NCBI GenBank assembly: GCA_000332255.1
Contig: KB235926.1
Location: forward strand, 3,417,822 to 3,481,821
Reading direction: 5' to 3'
DNA length: 64,000 nucleotides
Source: a cyanobacterium PCC 7702
GTDB lineage: Bacteria; Cyanobacteriota; Cyanobacteriia; Cyanobacteriales; Nostocaceae
Below the pieces are notes generated by a model that did no database searches, was not told where the DNA came from, and saw only the letters and a list, made by a program, of their open reading frames with translations. Below, piece by piece: positions 37,866 through 46,339 of the stretch; position 1 is the stretch's first letter; the number at the start of each line of letters is the position of its first letter. The translations under genes and the position numbers were made by a program.

Positions 37866-38582
37866 ATGAACTCAAGCAAGAATTTGATTCAGCGCCGCAG
37901 CTTTTTGAAGCTGGGAGCAGTTGGAAGTTGTGGTTTGTTAGCCTCAGCTGGCAATTTACTATGGCAAGTTCAACAAGTTCAAGCGGCAAAATTGTCTTCT
38001 GCTCCATCCCTCAGTCCCGATGCAGCACTGCAAAAACTGATGGAGGGAAATCAGCGCTTTGTCGAGCATAAACCCAAACATCCCGATCAATCTCAAACTC
38101 GGTTAAAGGAAGTTGCTCAAACTCAACATCCCTTTGCAACCATTCTCAGCTGTGCAGATTCGCGAGTACCTGCGGAAATTATTTTCGATCAAGGTATAGG
38201 AGACATCTTTGATGTCCGTATTGCCGGTAACATCGCCACGCGGGAAGCAATTGGTAGCATTGAATACGCTGTTGCCATCTTGGATACTCCCCTGTTGATG
38301 GTGCTCGGTCACGAACGATGCGGAGCAGTAACCGCCGCCGTACGCAAAGAATCGCTGCTGGGTGAAATTGGTAGCTTTGTCAAAGCAATTCAACCAGCTG
38401 TAGCAAAAAGCAAGGAATGGCCCGGGGATGCGGTGGAAAATGCCGTGATTGCTAACGTGCAATATCAAATAGAAAAGCTGAAGCGATCGCCGCTGCTAGC
38501 AGAACGGCTGCGAACGGGTAAATTGAAAATTTGGGGAGGACGTTACGATTTAGACACGGGTAAAGTCAGTCTTGTCACTTGA
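37866..38582 (+). CDS. Tat-exported beta-carbonic anhydrase
   Basis: 238 residues from ATG 37866, 7 bases after the sbtB-like stop. Residues 9-42 form a twin-arginine signal (QRRSFLKLGAVGSCGLLA, cleaved near VQAA). The mature enzyme has both zinc motifs of beta-carbonic anhydrases: SCADSRVPAE (Cys, Asp, Arg) and GHERCGAV (His, Cys). It interconverts CO2 and bicarbonate; the signal places it in the periplasm or thylakoid lumen, like the EcaB type. In the same operon as an SbtA permease it would supply or recapture bicarbonate outside the membrane. Confidence 0.9.
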   Translation: MNSSKNLIQRRSFLKLGAVGSCGLLASAGNLLWQVQQVQAAKLSSAPSLSPDAALQKLMEGNQRFVEHKPKHPDQSQTRLKEVAQTQHPFATILSCADSRVPAEIIFDQGIGDIFDVRIAGNIATREAIGSIEYAVAILDTPLLMVLGHERCGAVTAAVRKESLLGEIGSFVKAIQPAVAKSKEWPGDAVENAVIANVQYQIEKLKRSPLLAERLRTGKLKIWGGRYDLDTGKVSLVT

Positions 38583-38601
38583 TACAGGCAAAATGCACGA
38601 T

Positions 38602-38625
38602 ATGCCATCCTGTATGCTGCGCGAA
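38602..38625. repeat. Copy 1 of a 24-bp dispersed repeat
   Basis: Begins ATGCCATCC and ends GCTGCGCGAA. The same element occurs, in reverse orientation and inside genes, around 41157-41180 and 42927-42950 (only 1-2 differences in the core). Located just downstream of the carbonic anhydrase gene. Confidence 0.65.
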
Positions 38626-38649
38626 GGCCAAAACCAACAAAAGAAACAG

Positions 38650-38682
38650 GGAGACAACAGGAAAAATTCTTTCCTTGTCTCC
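38650..38682. terminator. Hairpin between convergent operons, likely bidirectional terminator
   Basis: GGAGACAA (38650-38657) pairs with TTGTCTCC (38675-38682), and GGAAA with TTTCC inside, with a small bulge. It lies between the carbonic-anhydrase operon (plus) and the last gene of the phototaxis operon (minus). The flank toward the minus direction is T-rich. Confidence 0.6.
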
Positions 38683-38764
38683 TGGTTCGTTATCCGCCAG
38701 TGTGAACGTATTGCGCTCAAGTCTCCACTCGTACTCTTGCAGGGTGGGGAAGGAGTAGTTGACG

Positions 38765-40831
38765 TTATGGATTTAGCCTTATGGATTTAGTCAAAAGGCA
38801 ACCGTCCAGAACGACAACTGGCTGAGCGTCGGCAAGAATGCTAGTTCCTAAAATGTAAGCAGGAACTGCATTTGCTTTTTCTAAAGGTTGGATGGCGGCG
38901 AGTTTTTTGCCGATAATGCAATCTACCTCTAAAGCACAGCGCTTGTCTTCATAGCGAAACAGCAGTAATGGTTTGTCCTTGCAAGGGTGTAGTTTTTCCC
39001 TAAGGGAATTGGTTGCGAAGGTGGAAATGGGGTAGGGAAAAATGATTACATCAGATAAAAAGTGGATGGGGACAAGCACTTCTTGTGTTGCTGGCTGTGG
39101 TTTGGATTCGATCTGTTGGCGGGATAACAACAGCATGCGTCCGCTAAAAGTGTGGAGAATTTGTGCAGATTGGGACAGACAAACTTGCTCTACGCTATCA
39201 GCAACAAATGCATAAACTTGCGAGTTAGCCTGACAAACAATTAGTTGAGCAATTTTGGGCTGGAGGGGAATTTGCAGCGAAAAAGTTGTACCGCATCCAG
39301 GTTGAGACTTAATGACCATGCTTCCCTTAATGGCTGTTAATTGCTTGCAAGTTTCTATCAGTTCAGGTTCTAAATTAAGAGCCGCACCTTCGCACAAAAT
39401 AGATGCAATCTCTGGTTCTAGCAGTAGCTTGCTGCAGTCAGTTTGTTTGTCAAAGAGTTTTTTTGAGGCTAACATTTGGTAAACTGCAGACAAATCAACT
39501 CCCGCGCCATCATCGTTGCCATCAACAATTAATTGATTTTCCTGCTGGTAAATTTGAATTCTAATGGTGCCGAGGCTTTTTTTCCCCAGCTGTTGTCGTG
39601 TTTGAGAAGATTCGATGCTTTCAGCTAGCAAATAGTAACTTAAATGCCACAACAAAGCACAAAGGCGATCGCCAAGTATCCCCTCCACGCCCATCTGGCT
39701 TGTTTCTAAATGTAGCCTGGCAGACTTATCTTGTCGGCTTTGCCACGGAGACCAAAGTTGCCGTAAAGGTTCTAGAGCTATTGTTAAAGGAACAGTTGTG
39801 ATATTTTTGACGACCTGATAACTGTAATCGCTCAACTTTTTTTGTTGGCTGAGTTGCCATTGCAATTGGTGATGAGTTTGCTCCAGGTGGCGAGCAGTAG
39901 AAGCGATTTCAGAAGCTTCCGCCACAACATTGTCTAGAGTACGGTAAAATTGCTGCCAGCGAAAAGCCGCCAGGGGAGAAAAGCTATTTGAAATGGCTGC
40001 TAAACGTTGTGTCCATTCTTGCAAGTTATCTAGCAGGTGCTGCAGTCGTTGAACTTGTTGAAGTAAGTCCCTGAGGTTGCGGTGTTGTTGTTGTTCCTGA
40101 CAAGTTTGTTCGTTGTGGATAGCTAGTAAAGTTGCAACCAGGGTATTTAATTGTTCGAGATGCTCAACAGCAACAGATGGAGAAAAATTCTTCCACCCAT
40201 CGCAAACATTTTTCTCGCCAGAGTTTATAGTGCTAGCTTTCTGCCAGATGGCATCACAAGGCTCTAATAGCGTGATACTGTGTTCGCCCAGCGGAAGGGA
40301 TGGCATATCGCCGCAGCTAAGGGGTAAAGACGGACAAATCGAGGATTTTTTTGCTTCTAGCCTTGGCAACACCACACTACAGCTGCTGCGTCTATCTTCC
40401 TTGAGTTGGGATGCTCGTTCGCCAACTTCTGCTTGCAGGCGAGCTGCAATCGTTCTTAGGCGTTGCAAAATTTCTACCTCCTCTATTTTGGCAGATGTCA
40501 AAAATGCCATCAGCAGCGTTTGCAGGCAATCCAATCCCTCCGACCACAACAAAGCGATGGTAGCATCAACACTAACCCGAGACTGATGCACCAGCTCAAA
40601 CATTTCCCCAAGTTCAGCCGCGACAGTAGCAATAGCATGGCAACGGGCAGCTGTTGCCGCATGATGGAGACGATTAGTAGTTTCCGCAAGAACCAAACCT
40701 ATATTGGGATTGTTGTCGCTAAAGCAGCCAGATACCTGTTGCTCTAAAAACAGTAACAGATCTATTGCTTCTTCGAAAAAGGCATCTTCTGGCGAGACGT
40801 TCTGCGGTTGGGAGACAAAATCGCTACTCAT
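38765..40831 (-). CDS. CheA-like protein with degenerate kinase core and CheW domain
   Basis: 688 residues from ATG 40831 (an upstream TTG at 40897 is possible). Residues ~10-130 resemble an Hpt domain (NRLHHAATAARCHAIATVAAE), with histidines but not the usual HTLKGSA. The ATPase region has a D-x-G box (DGNDDGAGVD), but the N-box asparagine and the GxGxG of the G2 box are lost (ALLWHLSYYLL; CEGAALNLEP). The C-terminal ~130 residues are a CheW-like SH3 pair. A P5-like scaffold without kinase activity is the simplest reading. Last gene of the phototaxis operon. Confidence 0.75.
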   Translation of the reverse strand: MSSDFVSQPQNVSPEDAFFEEAIDLLLFLEQQVSGCFSDNNPNIGLVLAETTNRLHHAATAARCHAIATVAAELGEMFELVHQSRVSVDATIALLWSEGLDCLQTLLMAFLTSAKIEEVEILQRLRTIAARLQAEVGERASQLKEDRRSSCSVVLPRLEAKKSSICPSLPLSCGDMPSLPLGEHSITLLEPCDAIWQKASTINSGEKNVCDGWKNFSPSVAVEHLEQLNTLVATLLAIHNEQTCQEQQQHRNLRDLLQQVQRLQHLLDNLQEWTQRLAAISNSFSPLAAFRWQQFYRTLDNVVAEASEIASTARHLEQTHHQLQWQLSQQKKLSDYSYQVVKNITTVPLTIALEPLRQLWSPWQSRQDKSARLHLETSQMGVEGILGDRLCALLWHLSYYLLAESIESSQTRQQLGKKSLGTIRIQIYQQENQLIVDGNDDGAGVDLSAVYQMLASKKLFDKQTDCSKLLLEPEIASILCEGAALNLEPELIETCKQLTAIKGSMVIKSQPGCGTTFSLQIPLQPKIAQLIVCQANSQVYAFVADSVEQVCLSQSAQILHTFSGRMLLLSRQQIESKPQPATQEVLVPIHFLSDVIIFPYPISTFATNSLREKLHPCKDKPLLLFRYEDKRCALEVDCIIGKKLAAIQPLEKANAVPAYILGTSILADAQPVVVLDGCLLTKSIRLNP

Positions 40832-40913
40832 GGGTCCAATAACAACTACTGTTTGTTTTAACTGGGTTTGTTGCGTTCGCGGCAAAGCCAAAAACAAAGT
40901 AGGCGTAACTAGT

Positions 40914-42149
40914 CTAGTCTGTGGCGGTGTGGCTAGCTGGGGAAATTTCCGCCCTCAACAAAGGGAAAGTCTGGATTTGGGCAATGGACTCGATAGCAGC
41001 ACTTACTTGGCGATCGCACGGTGCGAGCGCAGATGCAACATCTGTAACTGCCACTTGGATTTGCTGCAGCCATTGTTCTATATCCCGGGTCGTTTGCTCA
41101 GCTTGAGTGGTAAGGACTTCTACTTGCTCAAGGAAGCTTTCTTTGTTTTGTTTGCATTCGCGCAGCGTACCGGATGGCATATGGCAAGCTGCATTCAGCG
41201 ATAGAATCTGCATTTTAGTGCTCAAGTCTTCCAGCGATCCGAACCAGCCAAAAGCTTGTTGACAAAATTCTCTTAGATACTGAAGTTGTTTATTAGTAAT
41301 AGCAATAACATCTTGGATGGATATTAAATGCTGTTGTGCCACAGCGGCAACCGCTGCTTGCTTGTGTGCGGCTGAAGCTAGCTGCTGCTGTGGCGTCGCG
41401 AGAAACTGCGGTAATTGCTCCCCGTCAGTCCTGGAGGTCAAACAGTGTACCTTTAGCAGTTCGGCTGAGTGCAAAGCAATTGTCAACACCATTGCTACTT
41501 GTTCCAGCAAAAAGCGCTCAGCTTCCTGCCATTGTCGAGGTTGAAAACAATCTTGGACAACCAGCATACCCCAAGGTTGTTCCTTGACAACTAAGGGTAA
41601 TCCCAAACCAGCTTGCATTTGAAAGCGCTGCCAAAATTGCCAGTGATGGCAACTTAGGTCTACTATTTCGCCAACATCAAAATTGGCAGCAAACACATTT
41701 TTTGGTAGACATTGATTGAGTAGCGATGGCCATCCTGGTGCATTTGCTTCAGCTACAACTCGACTGCGGTTACCTTCCTCAAAACGATAAATCAAAACGC
41801 GAAAAGCCTCCGGCTTGTTAGGGTTCAAGGCTTTGAGAGCGTCTCTAACCGCCGTCACCGTAACTTCCAAAATTCCTTGACCTTTTTGAAAGGACTGCAT
41901 TTGTTCGGCAATTTTTACCATGCACTTTTGCTGCAGCTTGATTGCCAGTTGAAGGTTATTATCATCTCGGGTACAGGAAGTTCGTGCGACCCAAGCTTGG
42001 ATAAAGGCTTCGATTTGACTCACCTTTTGTTGTAGTTGAGCAACCTTCGGCCCTTTAGCAGATTGAAAGACCGTTTTGATGGCGGCCACACAAGCTAAAA
42101 TTTCTTCTGGGTCCAAAGCTGGGGAATGAGGGTTTAAGGTTGCATTCAT
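40914..42149 (-). CDS. GAF-domain protein with degenerate methyl-accepting tail, soluble
   Basis: 411 residues without membrane segments. One GAF domain at about residues 95-235 (VLIYRFEEGNRSRVVAEANA ... GLPLVVKEQPWGMLVVQD), lacking the cyanobacteriochrome cysteine. A helical tail of ~150 residues resembles the cytoplasmic hairpin of MCPs; its tip reads LSLNAACHMPSGTLREC instead of LNAAxEAARAGExG. The replaced part is a 24-bp dispersed repeat. Likely an accessory receptor or adaptor of the phototaxis array. Next to the double-CheW gene (27-bp gap), in the same operon. Confidence 0.75.
   Translation of the reverse strand: MNATLNPHSPALDPEEILACVAAIKTVFQSAKGPKVAQLQQKVSQIEAFIQAWVARTSCTRDDNNLQLAIKLQQKCMVKIAEQMQSFQKGQGILEVTVTAVRDALKALNPNKPEAFRVLIYRFEEGNRSRVVAEANAPGWPSLLNQCLPKNVFAANFDVGEIVDLSCHHWQFWQRFQMQAGLGLPLVVKEQPWGMLVVQDCFQPRQWQEAERFLLEQVAMVLTIALHSAELLKVHCLTSRTDGEQLPQFLATPQQQLASAAHKQAAVAAVAQQHLISIQDVIAITNKQLQYLREFCQQAFGWFGSLEDLSTKMQILSLNAACHMPSGTLRECKQNKESFLEQVEVLTTQAEQTTRDIEQWLQQIQVAVTDVASALAPCDRQVSAAIESIAQIQTFPLLRAEISPASHTATD
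41164..41180. repeat. Copy 2 of the dispersed repeat, inside the GAF/MCP-like gene
   Basis: AGCGTACCGGATGGCAT, identical to 42934-42950 over 17 bp, and similar 24-bp context to 38602-38625. In frame it encodes MPSGTLRE at the tip of the methyl-accepting hairpin. Confidence 0.75.
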
Positions 42150-42176
42150 AAGGGAAAACTCCTTGACAGCACGAAG

Positions 42177-43193
42177 TTAAAGTAGCGGGTTTACCATTTT
42201 TATTTCTGCAGCGATCGCCTTGGTGTCTAAAATCCAGCGTTTTCCCGGTAAAGCACCTCCAGCAAAGCGCAGTGGTGCATTGCCTGGCGATTGCACCTGC
42301 TCTAAAGCATGCCATTCTAAATCGCAAACTTCGGGAACCACAAAACCGACGATTTGATTCTCAAGTTCAAAAACTACAACAGTTAGCTGTTCGCGTGGGG
42401 AAAGCGGTGAAGAACAAACTAAAGCTTGCAAATCAATCAACCGCAGCATCTGTCCTTCTTGCCAGTTGTACAAACCCACCATCCACCTCGGTAACGCCAA
42501 AGTAGGAGAAATTTCTTGGCTGGCAACAGAAATAATTTCCACAACAAAGTTGAATGGTAGCAATCCACTCATTTCATTTTCCAGAGAAATACGTAAAAAT
42601 TGCTGGCGCTGGGGATGTAGCTGCTGCTCAAAAGTTGCTGCCGCAGTTTTTTGTTTCTCAGCTAATATTTGGCTGATGCCCAAAAGCAGCAGCTTGAGAG
42701 GTTCCTCTGTCGGTACTGCAGACACAACAGCCATGTGGCTGACAAAGTTTAACTTCATCGCTTGTCGGTAAGACCACGGAAGAGGGCGCACTGCTTCTGG
42801 AGGAATATCGAGCAAAAAAGGAGGTTTGTCAGAACAAATACCACAGATTTCTCCAGTCCGCGTTTGTGTCAAAAGCAAAAATTGTTTTCGAAAGCCAGGG
42901 GAAGATGCATTCGCTGGTGCTAGCTGTTCGCCTAGCGTACCGGATGGCATTACTTGGGGAATTAACTTTTGACGCAAATCTACAATTGTGATAGTTTGTG
43001 CTCCCAAATCTACCGTGCCGATGCCATTTTCCACGGGAGTGCGAATCAAAGGACAAGCAATCACCTTCAAAACTGCACCCACCGGAAGGGCAAATAGGTA
43101 ATTTGCGCTCGCAAATACAACAACTCGTAGCGAGTCGCCCTCAGTGGTAGCAGTCGATATTCGCTTCCAGAAAAAAGGGGTGTTAGGTATCAT
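42177..43193 (-). CDS. Double CheW-domain protein
   Basis: 338 residues forming two CheW-type domains: the first around residues 22-165 (VVVFASANYLFALPVGAVLK, then TITIVDLRQKL), the second around 195-325 (LPFNFVVEIISVA, then MLRLIDLQALV). CheW adaptors couple CheA kinases to receptors. Between beta strands of domain 1 lies VMPSGTLGEQLAP, which is encoded by a dispersed repeat (42934-42950). Located between pixL and the GAF/MCP-like gene. Confidence 0.85.
   Translation of the reverse strand: MIPNTPFFWKRISTATTEGDSLRVVVFASANYLFALPVGAVLKVIACPLIRTPVENGIGTVDLGAQTITIVDLRQKLIPQVMPSGTLGEQLAPANASSPGFRKQFLLLTQTRTGEICGICSDKPPFLLDIPPEAVRPLPWSYRQAMKLNFVSHMAVVSAVPTEEPLKLLLLGISQILAEKQKTAAATFEQQLHPQRQQFLRISLENEMSGLLPFNFVVEIISVASQEISPTLALPRWMVGLYNWQEGQMLRLIDLQALVCSSPLSPREQLTVVVFELENQIVGFVVPEVCDLEWHALEQVQSPGNAPLRFAGGALPGKRWILDTKAIAAEIKMVNPLL
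42934..42950. repeat. Copy 3 of the dispersed repeat, inside the double-CheW gene
   Basis: Identical over 17 bp to 41164-41180. In frame it adds MPSGTLGE to a loop of the first CheW domain. Confidence 0.75.
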
Positions 43194-43242
43194 AACAGTT
43201 ATGAAAGGGAAATGTCAGCAAGCTTGCTATGGGGTGAAAAAG

Positions 43243-46200
43243 TTAGGAAGGATTGAGCAACTGTGCGATCGAGGCTAGAAATTCCTGTTCGGAATAAGGC
43301 TTGGTCAAGTAAGCTTTTGCCCCCAAACTAAAGGCTAATTGACGGTGTTTCTGACCGCCGCGGGTAGTTAGCATCACCACAGGAATTTTCGACAAGCGCT
43401 CGTCTTGGCGACAGTGTTCCAAAAGCTCAAATCCATTCATGCGGGGCATTTCGATATCGCTGACGATCAAATCAACCTTAAGGTCGTCTGCAAGCAACAA
43501 AGCGATCGCTTCCCGACCATCTTTTGCTTGTAACACTTGATAACCGGCTTTTGAGAGCGTCATTACCAAACTTTGCCTTTGGACAGCCGAATCTTCCACA
43601 ACCAACACCGTTGGGAACGGAGAAGACAAAGCCACAGCATTTGTTTTCACCAGCTTTAGCTGCGGTGTGGGAGTTGACTCGGGTGGATGCTGCGCTGCAG
43701 GTAGTGGTGGCATTCCGGAAAAATCAGATGCTTGCCAAGTTTGGCGAACTAACTCCAATGGGTCGATCACCAAGGTAAGACTGCCATTTCCCAAAACGCT
43801 GTATCCTTGAATAAAACTAGGTAAGGTAACAACACTGCCTAGAGATTTAATTACAAGCTCCTGCTCGACTAAAATCCGATCCACTTGCAAGCACAGGTAT
43901 TGCTCCTTTTGTGGAAGCAACAGCAGCAGGGGTTCGACCGTCTGGCGTTGCTGAACTGGAAAAGGACTGAGGGTCCAGTTGCTGTCCTGGATAGGTAAGG
44001 GATATTTGTAATCCAGCAAACTAGCCAGTGGATAAATGCAGACTAATTGTTGAGCTTGTCCTTGTTGCTGCCATTGCAAAAATTTTTGCGTACCTCCTGT
44101 TTTGTGCAGGGATGCTTGTGTTTGAATTTGCTTTGGCTGAGGCAATATCACCTGGCTGATTCCCTCAGATAAAAGAGCGTAGGTAATACCTTGGGATTGA
44201 CAAACCAGCAAGCGTGCTGTTGTCAAACTCAGAGGTAGTTGGAGAATAAAGGTAGTTCCCTGTCCCTGCACCGAGCGCACGCTGATGGAACCTTGTAAAG
44301 CTTGCAATTGAGTGCGAACCACATTCAAGCCCATTCCCCGACCGGATAACTCTCCAATCTCCTGTGCAGTGGAAAATCCCGGTTCAAACAAAAATTCTGC
44401 TAATTGCGCTTCCGAGAGATTGTTGGCTTGTTGTGGAGTCAGCAGCTGTTTGTCAATCACTCGCTGGCGAATGGATTCCCATTTCAAACCCCGACCATCA
44501 TCTTGCACCTCAATTGTCGTGCGATTGCCTTGATGATAGGCTTGAATCGCGATCGTTCCCGTTTCCGGTTTACCCTGCTGGCGACGAAGTTCCACCGGCT
44601 CGATCCCGTGGTCGAAGGCGTTGCGAATCATGTGCAGCAAAGGATCGTAAAGTTGCTCGCAAATAGCCTTATCCACCAGTACCTCCATACCGCCAAGCTT
44701 CAGTTCCACTGGTTTTTGATGGGCTGCAGCCATTTGTTGTAAAAGTCGGGGAAAGCGATTCAACACTGTTTTTAAGGGAACCATTCTTGCTTGCAACAAA
44801 TCTTCCTGCGCTCCGGAAAGCAGTTGCTTGCCCTTTCCCTGGTGAAAGCGAGATTGTTCGACCAAGGAGTTGAAAGCTTCTATTCGTTCTCCTAACTGCA
44901 CCATACTTTCTGCGAAAGTTTGCAGTAAAATGTGCAGCTCGGTATAACGATCCATTTCTAAAGCATCAAAATGAAATCGACTCTGGGAAATCCCAGCAGT
45001 ACCAACACAGGGGCGTTGTGGCGTTGTGGTTAAAAAAGCAACTTCAGCTGGTAACTGCTGTTTTGAGTCGGGACGTTTGTAGCGCTCGCACCAAGTGTAA
45101 ACTTGACCGAGTTGTTGCTGACAGTGCAGAAACTGCAACAGCGTATCCCGAGCTGCTTGACGGGCGCGATTCCATTGTAGGGTTTGTTGGTTTTCGTAGA
45201 TTAACAATTCTCCAATGGTGTGGCTGAGACGATCGAGCTGGGCGATCGCCACTCGAATGCTGGGAACAGATAATGGCTGGGTTTGCTGACTTGTTGCTGG
45301 TGGAGAGGTTGGCTGTTTTGAGCACCGGTTCCGATAGGATGTTTCTGGATTACCAATCCAAATAGACTGTAAAATCCGATCTACAGGCGAATCTTGAGAA
45401 ATAGCCTTTGGTAGTTTGGCTGTTGGAGCTGGCAAAAAAGACCGCACTGGTTCTGATGGGGCGGGTAAAAAAGGAGACTGTTGTTTTTCCGTTGCTTTTG
45501 TTTCTACTTTCGGCTCGCTCACAACAGTGATTGTTGGCCCTGCTTGCGACCATTGTTGCAATTTTGCAGATATTTCCCCGCCTCGAGTGCGATCGCCCCC
45601 AAGCACTGCTGCTCGAGCCTGTTGAAAATTTTCCAAAGCTTCGCGAGCAATCTCCAGCACTTTGTCTGGATGCTGCTGCAAAGCCTTGAGCGTTCCTTGA
45701 GCAATTTCCGCTAATCCAGGCAAGTTATAGGTTGTTGCCAGCTCCAAAAAAAACTCGGCTTGGGAGTGGAGTGCAGCTTGCAGTTGCTGTTGGTTTTGAC
45801 TTGCAAGCTCAGCTTGCAATTGTTGTAAATCCTGGAGCACGCTTTCGGAAAAGATAGAATGCACCGCGTCAAAACCAAGTTCTTCTGAACTGGGAAGCAA
45901 AACTTCGCGACCAAAAAAGTCGCCTAGCTTTACCTGCAGCTGGGCAAAGATTGAGGCTGTGCGAGCGATTATTTCTGCTTCATTGTAGGATAAACCCATC
46001 AAGGTTGCACTCAAACAAGTGCGCAGGCATTCGTAGGCGTCCAGAAGTAAGGCACCCAATGGGGGATCTATTTCCAGTTCTGGAGGATATAACGCCTGAA
46101 ATACGTCTTCCAAGTGATGGGCAACCGTTTCGATGGTTTTTTCACCCACACTAGCAGCACTTCCCTTCAAAGTATGGGCGCTTCGCATCAAGGCATGAAC

Positions 46201-46323
46201 TTTTTCGGTGGTTTTTTCATCCAGCAGGCTGAGCAAAGTCCGCTCCATAGTTTGCAACAACTCCTTTGCTTCTGCCATAAAAGCCTGCTGTAGCTGCTCG
46301 TGTTCGCTGGAATAGGAACTCAT
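43243..46323 (-). CDS. pixL: Hybrid CheA histidine kinase with REC domain (PixL)
   Basis: 1026 residues. Hpt domain at 1-115 with the phosphorylated His50 in RSAHTLKGSAAS; a second Hpt-like helix bundle at ~155-255 without a His; a linker rich in Pro/Thr; dimerisation and HATPase domain with N-box MIRNAFDHGIEP and G-boxes DDGRGL and GRGMGLNVV; CheW domain (~700-850); receiver domain (~908-1026) with the phospho-acceptor Asp in VSDIEMPRMNG. This is the kinase of the positive phototaxis system (PixL of Synechocystis; PtxE in Nostoc). It starts 16 bp after pixJ ends. Confidence 0.9.
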   Translation of the reverse strand: MSSYSSEHEQLQQAFMAEAKELLQTMERTLLSLLDEKTTEKVHALMRSAHTLKGSAASVGEKTIETVAHHLEDVFQALYPPELEIDPPLGALLLDAYECLRTCLSATLMGLSYNEAEIIARTASIFAQLQVKLGDFFGREVLLPSSEELGFDAVHSIFSESVLQDLQQLQAELASQNQQQLQAALHSQAEFFLELATTYNLPGLAEIAQGTLKALQQHPDKVLEIAREALENFQQARAAVLGGDRTRGGEISAKLQQWSQAGPTITVVSEPKVETKATEKQQSPFLPAPSEPVRSFLPAPTAKLPKAISQDSPVDRILQSIWIGNPETSYRNRCSKQPTSPPATSQQTQPLSVPSIRVAIAQLDRLSHTIGELLIYENQQTLQWNRARQAARDTLLQFLHCQQQLGQVYTWCERYKRPDSKQQLPAEVAFLTTTPQRPCVGTAGISQSRFHFDALEMDRYTELHILLQTFAESMVQLGERIEAFNSLVEQSRFHQGKGKQLLSGAQEDLLQARMVPLKTVLNRFPRLLQQMAAAHQKPVELKLGGMEVLVDKAICEQLYDPLLHMIRNAFDHGIEPVELRRQQGKPETGTIAIQAYHQGNRTTIEVQDDGRGLKWESIRQRVIDKQLLTPQQANNLSEAQLAEFLFEPGFSTAQEIGELSGRGMGLNVVRTQLQALQGSISVRSVQGQGTTFILQLPLSLTTARLLVCQSQGITYALLSEGISQVILPQPKQIQTQASLHKTGGTQKFLQWQQQGQAQQLVCIYPLASLLDYKYPLPIQDSNWTLSPFPVQQRQTVEPLLLLLPQKEQYLCLQVDRILVEQELVIKSLGSVVTLPSFIQGYSVLGNGSLTLVIDPLELVRQTWQASDFSGMPPLPAAQHPPESTPTPQLKLVKTNAVALSSPFPTVLVVEDSAVQRQSLVMTLSKAGYQVLQAKDGREAIALLLADDLKVDLIVSDIEMPRMNGFELLEHCRQDERLSKIPVVMLTTRGGQKHRQLAFSLGAKAYLTKPYSEQEFLASIAQLLNPS

Positions 46324-46339
46324 ATCATATTTTTACCAA

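Noticed and set aside
38572..38790. 72-codon plus-strand frame
   Set aside because: Made up of the dispersed repeat and the terminator hairpin; overlaps the end of the phototaxis operon.
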